Shown here piece after piece: positions 37,237 through 46,630 of a stretch of DNA of 64,000 bases. The position numbers were made by a program, and so were the translations under genes. Source of the stretch: Salinimonas lutimaris (GTDB lineage Bacteria > Pseudomonadota > Gammaproteobacteria > Enterobacterales > Alteromonadaceae); the NCBI RefSeq assembly GCF_005222225.1, contig NZ_CP036536.1, positions 1,574,001 to 1,638,000 on the forward strand. Direction: 5' to 3'. The notes below the pieces were generated by a model. It saw nothing but the letters and a program-made list of their open reading frames with translations. It did no database searches and was not told the origin of the DNA. Positions within the stretch are counted from its first letter, which is position 1, and every line of letters begins with the position of its first letter.

Positions 37237-38268
37237 ATGATTAAAAACTGGACGGTTAAGGTAAAGCAGATCCGCAATAGCGGCATTAAGTACAAATATA
37301 AAAAAGTAATAGCTGATAACGGTAAAATAACCCAATCTAAAGTTACTGGTAGTGGCAGAAAAATTAATAATGGATTTATTAATCATGTTAATTATCTAGC
37401 CGATCAAAGCAGACCTTCACATTTAAAAACTAAAATTACAGTATTATTAAATAATGCGCATCATATTTTAAATGCTATATCTGAACGGAAAAACTATCGA
37501 AAAAGCCAGAGTTTAGCTGGAGGCGGTGTTGTAAACTACGCAACATCATTTGTTTGTACTATTCCCAACGATATTACTCAGCCAAATAGTATTAAACAAT
37601 GGTCACAAATATCAGCCCAGGTTATTCAAGACATTGCTGCAGTAACCAACCTACCAGCTAAAACCATTAAACATCACACTCATATCGTTTTACATGACGA
37701 ATCTGCATCGACAGATAAACATTCACACTTACACATTTTAGTCAGTAATGTGATTAACAATGAAGTTATCAAAAGCATTTCTCAACGCAAAACCATTCAT
37801 GCAGTAAAACTGGGTTTTAATAAGTCGGTGAAGCTCGTATTAAATGAAGATCACAACGAATACCTACCTAAAAACAAATCAAAACCAGATAAGCCGTTAT
37901 GGTTAGCCAGAAGTGAAAAACTTCAACAGCTTGAGGTTAAACATAAGCAGCTAAACTCGGCCGTAACAGCACAAGTAACAAAACTCACTAAAACACGCAA
38001 AGCGATAGAAGCGTTAGCTGATACCTATCACAAATTGAAGATTGAACTTGAAAATTGGACGTTCAACTTTGTGAATAAATTCTGGAGTGAAGCAGAACTT
38101 AAAGCGGCAGAAGTAGCAGAATCTATCGATAAAATTGAACAGCATTCAAAAATATCCGCTCAAAAATTTAATGAAACAATTCATGAGGTTGAAAAAACGA
38201 ACCTTTCAGCGCCAGAAGGGGCAAAAGTAACAACACAGCGAAAAAGACGCAGAAGAAACAGAGGGTAA
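37237..38268 (+). CDS. Putative HUH endonuclease (relaxase/mobilisation-like)
   Basis: A 343-residue basic protein. The middle carries IKHHTHIVLHDE and then DKHSHLHILVSNV (about residues 148-172); the clustered HxHxH followed by a hydrophobic strand is the metal-binding motif of HUH relaxases and Rep proteins. The C-terminal third is a charged helical, probably coiled-coil, region ending in a Lys/Arg-rich tail (QRKRRRRNRG). I recognise the motif but not a specific family. Mobilisation or rolling-circle replication of the element are both possible. Codon use is AT-rich like the rest of the element. Confidence 0.6.
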   Translation: MIKNWTVKVKQIRNSGIKYKYKKVIADNGKITQSKVTGSGRKINNGFINHVNYLADQSRPSHLKTKITVLLNNAHHILNAISERKNYRKSQSLAGGGVVNYATSFVCTIPNDITQPNSIKQWSQISAQVIQDIAAVTNLPAKTIKHHTHIVLHDESASTDKHSHLHILVSNVINNEVIKSISQRKTIHAVKLGFNKSVKLVLNEDHNEYLPKNKSKPDKPLWLARSEKLQQLEVKHKQLNSAVTAQVTKLTKTRKAIEALADTYHKLKIELENWTFNFVNKFWSEAELKAAEVAESIDKIEQHSKISAQKFNETIHEVEKTNLSAPEGAKVTTQRKRRRRNRG

Positions 38269-38346
38269 GTGAAAAAAATACTGGTAAGCTATTGAAAGAA
38301 AATTAAATACTGTTAAAACAAATGTATAGAACAATTAAAAACCATC

Positions 38347-39003
38347 ATGTCCACACTAGCAAATGCAGAATATTTAGAATCAGTTATTCGCTCTAGCGTA
38401 AACAAAAACAATAAAATACATCTGGAAATACCGAATTATTTTCTGATATGTGAAATAGAAAAGTTAATAAATACATACCCGATACTGAAGAATTTAAACT
38501 TCAGAAACCTGACACTTTATCAACTTCAGGAAGCATTAGAAGAAATAATGAATCATCTTCAAATTCGATATTCAGAATATGAAGAAATTTTCATCCATGA
38601 AGTAGATGATGAAAAGCCATTCTTTACTTTAGCCAATATATTGCTGCTTTTGTTTTATATGTCGATTAAAGACAAATCGCACCTGCAACTTACCGCACCC
38701 TGCAAGACGTTAGAAAGAGCTAAAGCGTATGAAACAGACAGTATTAATTTTATTTGTGACAATGCCTATTCAATTCAAAATAGCGCATCAAATAAATTTC
38801 ATTTTCTTATCTCAGTGCCTGCTGTTTTTGCATCAAATGTTCAACAGTCAGATCAACTTGATCTAGCTTTGAAAAAGCTACAGTTCAGACAATGGCAAAA
38901 TTTAAGATTGTCAGAATACATTCAATTTAGAAAAACAGGTCAAAACATTGAAGCAAATGCAGAAGTAAAAAATATCGCCAGAAAAATAAAGTTTAAAATT
39001 TAA
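38347..39003 (+). CDS. Unknown protein of the element
   Basis: A 218-residue protein that I do not recognise. It looks soluble and mostly helical, with a hydrophobic stretch TLANILLLLFYMSI in the middle and a basic C-terminus. It starts 78 bases after the relaxase-like gene in the same direction and may be an accessory of it. Followed by a 513-base gap leading to the Rep-like gene. Strong AT bias at third positions supports real coding. Confidence 0.6.
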   Translation: MSTLANAEYLESVIRSSVNKNNKIHLEIPNYFLICEIEKLINTYPILKNLNFRNLTLYQLQEALEEIMNHLQIRYSEYEEIFIHEVDDEKPFFTLANILLLLFYMSIKDKSHLQLTAPCKTLERAKAYETDSINFICDNAYSIQNSASNKFHFLISVPAVFASNVQQSDQLDLALKKLQFRQWQNLRLSEYIQFRKTGQNIEANAEVKNIARKIKFKI

Positions 39004-39516
39004 TGATGGATAGGCATTGCAGTAAAACGTAACAAAAACAGTTTAAATTGAAACGTTTAACTAAAACATGAGTCATAACCTAGCAGAAATGAATTTACAG
39101 CTTAAATTAACCATAGTGAAGCTGATAACACTGCTCTTATGTAATTTAGTGTCATGGTTATCGGTTCAATTAATATGAAAATTTAAATATGAGCAAAATG
39201 AAAACCAAACTTTTATGTGGTGTAACTGGCTGAGAACCTTAAAAACAGACACCATAGTAAGAATTTTAAAATATCATTAGGAATCATGTAGATAGCGTCA
39301 ATCTATGTCGCGTCTGGTTTTACATTAATGTAAGTGCAACTCAATTTAATACATTAAAATAGCTCGAAAAATCAACGTATTTTAATGTAGCGCAACTACC
39401 ACCGTTTACATCAATGTCAAAGTGAAATGACGGGTGGTAAAAATTATTTGACTTTTATTTTATATGTGGAATGTATGTATATACAGGTATAAAAATAACA
39501 ATAAGGAGATGTCTGT
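39004..39516. other. Non-coding region upstream of the Rep-like gene, possible origin or operator region
   Basis: About 510 bases with no convincing gene. Very AT-rich. It contains the palindrome TTACATTAATGTAA (39320-39333) followed by GTGCAACT, and a perfect 12-base inverted repeat, TACATTAAAATA (39350-39361) with TATTTTAATGTA (39378-39389), the second arm followed by GCGCAACT. A related TTTACATCAATGT lies about 20 bases further on. A replication origin or autoregulatory site is inferred. Confidence 0.5.
39320..39397. repeat. ACATTAATGT-type palindromes with GyGCAACT direct repeats
   Basis: Two modules, TTAATGTAA-GTGCAACT ending at 39341 and TTAATGTA-GCGCAACT ending at 39397, are 56 bases apart and each is linked to an inverted repeat. 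They lie 120-200 bases before the Rep-like gene. Confidence 0.6.
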
Positions 39517-40035
39517 ATGCAAGATTCAAATATTCCAGAACAAAAGCAATTCCACGTTAAAACTCAGCAATTCGCTGTTGATGAATTTGGCAATCAATTA
39601 CCCGTTTCTGTAGATGAAAATGGTGAGTTTATAGAAAAGAATGCATTCTTTTTTCAATTTAATAAAGGTACGTATCCAGCTGTACGAAAGTTATTGCTAG
39701 ACTATCCGCTCGCTGGAAACATATTTTTATTTATGGTTGAAAATATGGATAACACCAATGCCTTGATGATCAGTTTTCAAGCCATGGGCGAGATATTCGG
39801 CAGAACAAGACAATGTTTATCAAAAGCGATAAAGCATTTAAAAGCTCACAATTTTTTAGATGTTTTAAAATCGGGCAATTCAAATGTGTATTGCTTAAAT
39901 GCCAATATTGTTTGGCATAGAAGCAGGGACAACATTAAGTTTGCTAAATTTAAAGCAAACGTGTACCTCACCTATAACGAGCAAATGTCCAAAGAAAAGA
40001 AGCTGAAAAAAGTATTTTCTAAAGCTTTGAAGTAA
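39517..40035 (+). CDS. RepL-like winged-helix plasmid replication protein (putative)
   Basis: A 172-residue protein. Residues about 65-130 look like a winged helix: NALMISFQAMGEIFGRTRQC, LSKAIKHLKAHNFLDVLKSG, then VYCLNANIVWHR. The closing N-x-N-I-V-W segment resembles the end of the winged helix in RepL-type plasmid replication initiators, as I recall them. The start ATG 39517 has a strong AAGGAG Shine-Dalgarno. The palindrome-rich region upstream would suit an origin or operator. A transcription regulator is the alternative. Confidence 0.55.
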   Translation: MQDSNIPEQKQFHVKTQQFAVDEFGNQLPVSVDENGEFIEKNAFFFQFNKGTYPAVRKLLLDYPLAGNIFLFMVENMDNTNALMISFQAMGEIFGRTRQCLSKAIKHLKAHNFLDVLKSGNSNVYCLNANIVWHRSRDNIKFAKFKANVYLTYNEQMSKEKKLKKVFSKALK

Positions 40036-40252
40036 TGAAACCAATTTTAATTGGTTTGGTTCCTTATGTCTTAACAAAGTTAACCCCTCCTGAAAAGAGG
40101 CAGGCTACTCTATTCTTGTGTAACTGGTTGAAAAATGGACTTGTAAGATGTGAATAGAGTGCTTTAACTTAATGATTTTAATCTTATCGTCTAGTATAAT
40201 CAGGCCAACTTTTCAAAATTGTCTTTTGGCATAAAAAAATAAAGAAAACAAA

Positions 40253-41950
40253 ATGTTACCTGTTATAAGTGCTTTAATTAACGTCCTAAAATCAGATGAA
40301 AGACTTGTTATTGATGACAAGCTGGCTAAGAACAAAATCGTTGAACTGGCATTAAGCCTCGATCCTTCGCTGCTGAAACTCCTCTTGTCTGAGGAGAAGT
40401 TAAGAAGCCATTTCTTCCAAGATGTAGATGGTATATTGATATTCGATAAAGTGGCGTTCCAACGCTTTGTAAACAACAAATCATTCCTTCCTGACAGTTT
40501 TACACAGTTCAAGAACAAAATTGGTCTTTCTGTAGACAATCACTATCTAAACGAATCTAATGATGTGGTTATTTCTTGGCCTTACAAAGATTGTGTACTT
40601 GAGGGCGGTCAGACAAAAGAAGACCAAAAGCGGAGTGAAGTTTTTTGGAATGAGACTCTTGCACCAGAGCAGGTTGATACGCTTCTTGCACCCAAGGCAC
40701 TTCAAAACTTTGTAAAGTACAACACAGATGGTGAAGATAGGGATTTCCAGTTACAAGATAGTGATAACTTAATTATCAAAGGCAATAACCTATTAGCTCT
40801 CCATACACTAAAAGCTAAGTTTTTAGGAAGGATTGATCTCATTTATATAGATCCTCCTTTTAATACTGAAAATGATTCATTTCGTTACAATGACAAGTTC
40901 AATCGTTCAACTTGGCTAACGTTTATGAAAAACAGGCTTGAAATTGCCAGAGAACTTCTTAGCCCAAATGGAACAATATATGTCCATATTGACCACAATG
41001 AAGGTCACTATCTTAAAGTACTGATGGACGAAGTTTTTGGTGAAGAAAACTTTAGAAACGAAATTATCTGGCGTTATAGTGGTTGGAACAAAAAGCTTAA
41101 CACTGGTTTTGAACGCAGACACGATACAATTTTTATGTATGGTAAAAGTGATACTCCATATTTTGAAAGCTATTTTGAAAAGTGGGCATCAAAAGAAGAG
41201 TATGTAAAAAAACGCAAACAAAAGTTATTTGTTGATGAAGATGGTCGCGAATATGTGTTGTCAGACGCAGGAAATGGTAAACGAGCTAAGATGTATATTG
41301 AAGATGTTTTAGCCAAAGGTGTTGTTGTTGATGATGTTTGGGACTTAGACAAATTAAATAATTCAGCCAAAGAGAGTGTAGGATTCACCTCTCAAAAGCG
41401 TGAGGTGCTTTTAGAGCGTATCATCAAAGCTTCCTGTCCTGAAGGTGGTATTGTGCTCGACTACCATCTTGGAAGTGGCACTACAGCCGCAACAGCCCAC
41501 AAATTAAATAGACAATACATCGGTATTGAGCAGATGAACTATGTAAATGAGGTTGTTTTAAAACGATTGAATGGTGTTATTAAGGGGGATTTGGAAGGTA
41601 TTTCTAAAGATGTTAACTGGCAAGGTGGAGGTTCTTTTGTTTACTGTGAATTAGCTGAACTAGCATCAAAATACTCAGATCGGATCGAACAATCTCAAAG
41701 ATCAGAAGAACTAATCACAATTTGGGACGAGCTAAAAGAGAGTTCAAACCTTTCGTATAAAGTCGATCCAAAACAATTTGATAATAACATTTCACATTTC
41801 AATGAACTTTCTTTTGAAAATCAACAACGTTTTCTTATCGAAGCAATTGATAAGAACCAACTTTACGTCAATTACTCAGATATTGACGATGAAAGTAATG
41901 GGATTTCTGAACAAGATAAAAAATTCAACAAAATGTTTTACGGAGCATAA
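40253..41950 (+). CDS. mod: Type III restriction-modification system, Mod methyltransferase
   Basis: A 565-residue adenine methyltransferase of the beta class: the catalytic motif IDPPFNTEND (Asp200-Phe203) precedes the SAM-binding motif DYHLGSGTTAATAHKLN (about 402-418), the order used by type III Mod subunits. A target recognition region lies between them. Mod binds the asymmetric recognition site, methylates one strand and forms a complex with Res. No simple-sequence repeat able to cause phase variation is seen in or before the gene. The res gene starts 6 bases downstream. Confidence 0.93.
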   Translation: MLPVISALINVLKSDERLVIDDKLAKNKIVELALSLDPSLLKLLLSEEKLRSHFFQDVDGILIFDKVAFQRFVNNKSFLPDSFTQFKNKIGLSVDNHYLNESNDVVISWPYKDCVLEGGQTKEDQKRSEVFWNETLAPEQVDTLLAPKALQNFVKYNTDGEDRDFQLQDSDNLIIKGNNLLALHTLKAKFLGRIDLIYIDPPFNTENDSFRYNDKFNRSTWLTFMKNRLEIARELLSPNGTIYVHIDHNEGHYLKVLMDEVFGEENFRNEIIWRYSGWNKKLNTGFERRHDTIFMYGKSDTPYFESYFEKWASKEEYVKKRKQKLFVDEDGREYVLSDAGNGKRAKMYIEDVLAKGVVVDDVWDLDKLNNSAKESVGFTSQKREVLLERIIKASCPEGGIVLDYHLGSGTTAATAHKLNRQYIGIEQMNYVNEVVLKRLNGVIKGDLEGISKDVNWQGGGSFVYCELAELASKYSDRIEQSQRSEELITIWDELKESSNLSYKVDPKQFDNNISHFNELSFENQQRFLIEAIDKNQLYVNYSDIDDESNGISEQDKKFNKMFYGA

Positions 41951-41955
41951 TCATT

Positions 41956-44568
41956 ATGGCAATGCTTCACGAAACATTAAGCACTCTGAAAACTGCGCTT
42001 GGTGAAAACTTTTTTTCTGATCTTGTGCCTGACTATATCAAAGATAACCTAAACCCAAGTTTTGAAATGCGTCCATACCAAAAAGAAGCGTTTGGACGTT
42101 TTGAGTTCTATCTTGATAAATACCAGGACAGACCAAAAAATGAACCTATAAATGTACTGTATCATATGGCTACTGGTTCAGGTAAAACATTGATTATGGC
42201 AGGTGAAATGCTCACGCTATACAAACGTGGGTATCGTAATTTCATTTTCTTTGTGAATAGCACTAACATCATTAAAAAGACAAAAGAAAACTTTTTAAAC
42301 AAAGGTTCTTCTAAATATCTTTTCAACAGCACAATTAATGTTGATGGTGAACAGGTAAATATAAAAGAAGTTGATAACTTTGCAACGACTAATTCAAGTG
42401 ACATAAACATTGTGTTCACTACGATTCAAGGTCTTCACGCTGTAATGCTCAATCCGAAAGAGAACGCTCTTTCAATGGAAGATTTTGAAGATAACAAAGT
42501 TGTTTTGATTTCTGATGAAGCGCACCACATTAATGCAGAAACGAAAAAGAAGAAGAGCAAAGAAGAACAACATTCTGTAGATAGTTGGGAAAACACAATT
42601 AGAGAAATTTTCTCAGCTAATAAATCTAATGTAATGTTGGAATTTACCGCTACAGCAGACATTGCAGATCAAAAAATAAAAGAAAAATATCAAGATATTA
42701 TACTCTTCGATTACCCGCTGAAAAACTTTAGAGAAGATTTATACTCTAAAGAAGTGAAAGTATTACAGTCCGATAGCGAAGCATTTCCGAGAGCCTTACG
42801 TGCAATTATTTTAAGTCAATATCGCCGTAAGGTTTTTGAAAAATATAAACTTGTTATTAAGCCTGTAATCTTGTTTAAAGCTAAAACCATAGCTGATAGT
42901 GAAGCTTTTCATAAAGAGTTTATTGAAGCAATTGAGAAGATTGGAGAAGAAGATCTAGAGGCTATTAAAAACACGTCTAAGGAAGGAGATGTAATTTATA
43001 CCGCTTTCCAATTCTTTGAAAATAATGACATAAAGTTAGAATCTTTAGCTTTGGAACTTCAAGAAGACTTTTCTTTAGAGAAAACAATTGAAGTCAATAG
43101 TCAAAAAGCTGAAACATATCAAATCGAACTCAATTCATTAGAAGATTCTGATAATGAAATACGAGCAATTTTTGCAGTAGATAAGCTGAATGAAGGTTGG
43201 GACGTTCTTAACCTCTTCGATATTGTCCGTTTATACGATACTCGAAACAAATGGGGGAAAACAGCTACACAAGAAGCACAGTTGATTGGTCGTGGTGCTC
43301 GTTACTGTCCCTTTAGAGTCGAAGATGAACAACCAATATATCAACGTAAGTACGACATTTTAGACGATACCGTAGAAGCGCACGAACTGAAGATTTGTGA
43401 GGAGCTTTACTATCATTCTGCTCACAACCCAGAATATATAAGTGATTTAAACATTGCTCTTCAAGAAATCGGTATTACGCCTAAAACTCGAAAAGAGCTT
43501 TCGTTGAGAGTCAAAGATAAGTTTAAAGAAACCTCGCTTTATAAATCTGGCTTGATCTATGTAAACAAGCGGGTTTCCTATGACCGTTCAAAGGTTAAAG
43601 GTCTAGATAGTTCTATTATTAACACTAATTACTCATATGCCATCAAGACAGAGCACTCAAACGAACTGACTATTTTTGAAAGTGCTGCAGTTAAAAATTT
43701 AAAAGTTAAACGAGAGCGTGTTAACTTAATTGATGTTGGTAAACACGTTATAAGAAAGGCAATGGCTACCATTCCTGCTTATAGATTTAATGAACTAAAA
43801 ATATTGTTCCCAAGTTTGAAGACAATAGATGAGTTTATCGTTTCAAGTGATTATCTAGGCTTAATAAAAGTTGAAATAAGTGGGCGAGAAGATAGTTTTG
43901 AAAATATACCACAAATTGAAAAATTGAAATTGTGTAAAAAAGTACTAGGTAAGATTGCTGAACAGTTAAATGTAAATCGCATTGATTACGAAGGAACAAA
44001 AGAGTTCACACCGAAAACCATTAATGAATTGTATGATAAGGATAAGATTTTATATATTTCAAATGATGGATTGACAGAAAAAGAGTTTGGTATTGCGCAA
44101 AGTGAAACAACCAATAATGATCTGTCTTTAAATATTTCTGAATGTGATTGGTTTGTTTTTAATGAAAACTATGGAACATCAGAAGAAAAGTATTTCGTTA
44201 GATACTTGGACACCATGATTGATGAGCTAAAATCCTTTTATGATGATGTTTATCTTTTGAGAAATGAAAAACATTTCAAACTTTACACTTTTAATGATGG
44301 TCGTGCTTTCGAGCCTGATTTCTTATTGCTTCTAACTAAGAAGGAACAAGAGCTTGAACTAACTTATCAAGTTTTTATCGAACCTAAAGGTTCACACTTG
44401 TTTGAAAACGATGCTTGGAAACAAAACTTTCTACTTGATTTAAAGGCTACTCATCAAATTGAGCAAGTTTGGCAGGGTAAAGAGTTTATAGTGTGGGGAT
44501 TACCATTCTATAATCATCAGTCTTCAAAAGAAAATTTTGCCCCAGAGTTTGAAGAACTATTAAAATAA
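41956..44568 (+). CDS. res: Type III restriction-modification system, Res endonuclease/helicase
   Basis: An 870-residue superfamily 2 helicase-nuclease. Walker A is MATGSGKT (71-78), Walker B is SDEAHH (about 186-191), and motif VI is LIGRGARYCP (about 442-451). The C-terminal PD-(D/E)xK nuclease is visible as FEPDFLLLL (about 783-791) and FIEPKG (about 808-813). All key residues are present, so the system looks active. It starts 6 bases after mod and ends just before a good terminator. The likely role is defence for the host and stable keeping of the element. Confidence 0.93.
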   Translation: MAMLHETLSTLKTALGENFFSDLVPDYIKDNLNPSFEMRPYQKEAFGRFEFYLDKYQDRPKNEPINVLYHMATGSGKTLIMAGEMLTLYKRGYRNFIFFVNSTNIIKKTKENFLNKGSSKYLFNSTINVDGEQVNIKEVDNFATTNSSDINIVFTTIQGLHAVMLNPKENALSMEDFEDNKVVLISDEAHHINAETKKKKSKEEQHSVDSWENTIREIFSANKSNVMLEFTATADIADQKIKEKYQDIILFDYPLKNFREDLYSKEVKVLQSDSEAFPRALRAIILSQYRRKVFEKYKLVIKPVILFKAKTIADSEAFHKEFIEAIEKIGEEDLEAIKNTSKEGDVIYTAFQFFENNDIKLESLALELQEDFSLEKTIEVNSQKAETYQIELNSLEDSDNEIRAIFAVDKLNEGWDVLNLFDIVRLYDTRNKWGKTATQEAQLIGRGARYCPFRVEDEQPIYQRKYDILDDTVEAHELKICEELYYHSAHNPEYISDLNIALQEIGITPKTRKELSLRVKDKFKETSLYKSGLIYVNKRVSYDRSKVKGLDSSIINTNYSYAIKTEHSNELTIFESAAVKNLKVKRERVNLIDVGKHVIRKAMATIPAYRFNELKILFPSLKTIDEFIVSSDYLGLIKVEISGREDSFENIPQIEKLKLCKKVLGKIAEQLNVNRIDYEGTKEFTPKTINELYDKDKILYISNDGLTEKEFGIAQSETTNNDLSLNISECDWFVFNENYGTSEEKYFVRYLDTMIDELKSFYDDVYLLRNEKHFKLYTFNDGRAFEPDFLLLLTKKEQELELTYQVFIEPKGSHLFENDAWKQNFLLDLKATHQIEQVWQGKEFIVWGLPFYNHQSSKENFAPEFEELLK

Positions 44569-44575
44569 TTATCCA

Positions 44576-44598
44576 CCCACTCTTTGAGTGGGCTTTTT
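44576..44598 (+). terminator. Terminator of the mod-res operon
   Basis: CCCACTC (44576-44582) pairs with GAGTGGG (44586-44592) around TTT, followed by C and five T. It lies 8 bases after the res stop. Confidence 0.9.
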
Positions 44599-44668
44599 AT
44601 ATTCTTCAATACCTGTGTTTTGTGATGGTTTGATAAACACATTTTTTATCATCAGACCTGAGTGAATA

Positions 44669-44697
44669 TTTAAAAGCATCATTTTGATGCTTTTAAA
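44669..44697. terminator. Hairpin at the 3' end of the 94-residue gene
   Basis: TTTAAAAGCATCA (44669-44681) is perfectly inverted as TGATGCTTTTAAA (44685-44697) around TTT. It overlaps the stop of the minus-strand gene ending at 44693 and is T-rich at both ends, so it could terminate either strand. Confidence 0.65.
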
Positions 44698-44977
44698 GTT
44701 TATTTCTTTTAGTTTTCACCTGAAATGGTAAATATTCATAGGTAACCTTACCTTTTATGTACCAAGGTGCGTTTGTAATTTCACGCCTTATTTTAAGATC
44801 TTTTCCACGGACTATTGATTTTACTTCCCTGTGATTGATTCTATTAACATTAATTCCTATTTCACTTAGTTTGTTAAAATCGACCTCATTAACATCGGGT
44901 GATTTTCCATTTAGATAAGATTCTGCTAAGTACTTTAAAAATTGAAACGCTTCTTTTTGTCTTTTATTTAACTTCAT
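44693..44977 (-). CDS. Small unknown protein of the element
   Basis: A 94-residue basic protein, unrecognised. It starts with a Lys-rich helix (MKLNKRQKEAFQFLKYLAES) and has a central EVDFNKLSEIGINVNR segment. An AGGAAAA lies upstream of ATG 44977. It shares orientation with the 124-residue gene 95 bases upstream, so the two may form one transcript reading away from the carried miaE. The basic character would suit nucleic-acid binding, but no fold is evident. Confidence 0.55.
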   Translation of the reverse strand: MKLNKRQKEAFQFLKYLAESYLNGKSPDVNEVDFNKLSEIGINVNRINHREVKSIVRGKDLKIRREITNAPWYIKGKVTYEYLPFQVKTKRNKL

Positions 44978-45072
44978 AATTTTAATTTTCCTATCATTTT
45001 CTTTTGCTGTACATTGCTAATATTTTGTTGGGATCGCCAATTCATAGTGGGATCTAGAAACTGGTAGTTAAT

Positions 45073-45447
45073 TTAATATGCTAGTCGATAAACTTTTCTG
45101 TTAGGAGTTAGCAAAAATTTTTCGCCGATCCTGAACTCTTGGTTTGTTTGTTTTTCTTTAATAACAAAAGGTACTAAAGAATATTCTATGCAGCTGCCAT
45201 CAGTGGTTATTAGAGCTTCTAGTTCATCGTGAAATAACCAATCTACTTCATGTGTAATGAAACTGTGTACATTGCCTGGAAGAGCTTGATACTCTAAAAA
45301 ACATTCAAAGGTTAATTCTTTGTTTTTTGATTTATTTCGAAAAAATCTTTTAAAGGGATATAAATGCATAAAAAATGGAGTTTCTCTTTTATATGTGAAT
45401 GTATTTTCAAATTCTGGTTCTAATTCTTTAGTTATGTCTAATTTCAT
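45073..45447 (-). CDS. Small unknown protein of the element
   Basis: A 124-residue protein, unrecognised. It contains aromatic strand-like segments (TPFFMHLYPFKRFF, VHSFITHEVDWLFHDELEAL) and ends in RKVYRLAY. GGAGAAAATT precedes ATG 45447, a good ribosome binding site. Its upstream region holds two exact 13-base direct repeats. It could be regulatory, or accessory to the restriction system or to element maintenance; nothing in the sequence decides. Confidence 0.6.
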   Translation of the reverse strand: MKLDITKELEPEFENTFTYKRETPFFMHLYPFKRFFRNKSKNKELTFECFLEYQALPGNVHSFITHEVDWLFHDELEALITTDGSCIEYSLVPFVIKEKQTNQEFRIGEKFLLTPNRKVYRLAY

Positions 45448-45773
45448 AATTTTCTCCTATTTTTTTGAATCGTTTATTGAATAAGACAGGCAAATGATAA
45501 TTGATGAAATTGACCCTCGCAAATTAAGGAAACAACTTAACTATATGATAATATTGAAAAAATATATGATAATATAAGTTTCTATATTATGATGATGAGT
45601 ACAATTATATAGAGCAGTTCTACGAGCATTATTTATAATGGATATAGCTAAAGTGACTATGTATATTCTAAATAAATCTATAAAAATTCAAAACAAACAA
45701 CTTACTTAATTCGATATTGAGGTGATTTAATTGAATTATTGGTTTTTGTGTTAAAATTGCTGAAATTTTTCAT
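45448..45773. other. Divergent intergenic region before the carried miaE
   Basis: About 325 very AT-rich bases separate the minus-strand 124-residue gene from miaE. TATATGATAATAT occurs exactly at 45542-45554 and 45563-45575, 21 bases apart (two helical turns), which suggests an operator. No gene is seen. Confidence 0.55.
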
Positions 45774-46580
45774 ATGTCGCAGTATTCAAAAATGTCGTAT
45801 TCTGAGTTGCTAAATCCAATAAAGTCTTTTTTAAAATGTGAAACCCCTGATGAGTGGGTTGAAGAAGCTGTAAAATCTGAAAATTTTTCCATGCTCTTAC
45901 TCGATCATCTGATATGTGAGTTAAAAGCTTCTCAGAGCGCAATGTACCTGATTCGTAAGTATGCAGTAGACAAAGAAAGTGGTGATGCTTTGCTAGACTG
46001 GCTGAAACCATTTGAACGGTTTGTATATAAACGAGAAGGAAACTGGCGAGAATTAGCGGCAAAGAATAAGTTAAGTAAATCGATCATTCCTAAATCTACT
46101 TCACCCTACGGGCAAGATTTAATTGATAAAATGGTATTACTGATTAAGGAAGAACTTCACCATTTTTATCAGGTATTGGAAATGATGGAGCATTACGGTA
46201 TTGAATATCGAAGCATTACGCCATCACGATATGCGAAAGGAATCTTACAGCACGTTAAAACTCATGAGCCTGATACCTTAATTGATAAGTTGATTTGTGG
46301 AGCCTATATAGAAGCAAGATCATGTGAACGCTTTGCAAAATTAGCTCCTCATGTTGATAAATATTTAAGTGATTTTTATATTTCTCTTCTTAGATCAGAA
46401 GCTCGTCACTATCAAGATTATTTAGAATTAGCTCAATCAATTTCATCTGTTGATATTGCAGAAAAAGTTGAATATTTTGGGCAAGTAGAAGCTGACTTGA
46501 TACAAAGTCCTGATAATGACTTCAAGTTCCATAGTGGTGTGCCGATTGGAAGCTCAAAGACCGTAATAACTCAGCCTTAA
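45774..46580 (+). CDS. miaE: tRNA-(ms2io6A37) hydroxylase, element-borne copy
   Basis: A complete 268-residue MiaE, a ferritin-like di-iron monooxygenase that hydroxylates ms2i6A37 of tRNAs reading UNN codons. Likely iron ligands are the Glu in ICELKASQSAM (helix 1), the E..H in EELHHFYQVLE, the Glu in GAYIEARSCERF and the E..H in SEARHYQDYL. It aligns along its length with the two chromosomal fragments but is clearly diverged, and its codons are AT-rich like the element. ATG 45774 and 45792 are both possible starts; the second aligns better with the host start. Its place at the right end makes it a functional replacement for the broken host gene. Confidence 0.93.
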   Translation: MSQYSKMSYSELLNPIKSFLKCETPDEWVEEAVKSENFSMLLLDHLICELKASQSAMYLIRKYAVDKESGDALLDWLKPFERFVYKREGNWRELAAKNKLSKSIIPKSTSPYGQDLIDKMVLLIKEELHHFYQVLEMMEHYGIEYRSITPSRYAKGILQHVKTHEPDTLIDKLICGAYIEARSCERFAKLAPHVDKYLSDFYISLLRSEARHYQDYLELAQSISSVDIAEKVEYFGQVEADLIQSPDNDFKFHSGVPIGSSKTVITQP

Positions 46581-46630
46581 TTGATAAATAATAAAAATAT
46601 AAAATATTACATTTAAAACAATCAGTTAAC

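Noticed and set aside
40200-41950. Phase-variable simple repeats in or before mod
   Set aside because: No tandem mono- to pentanucleotide tract of useful length is present.
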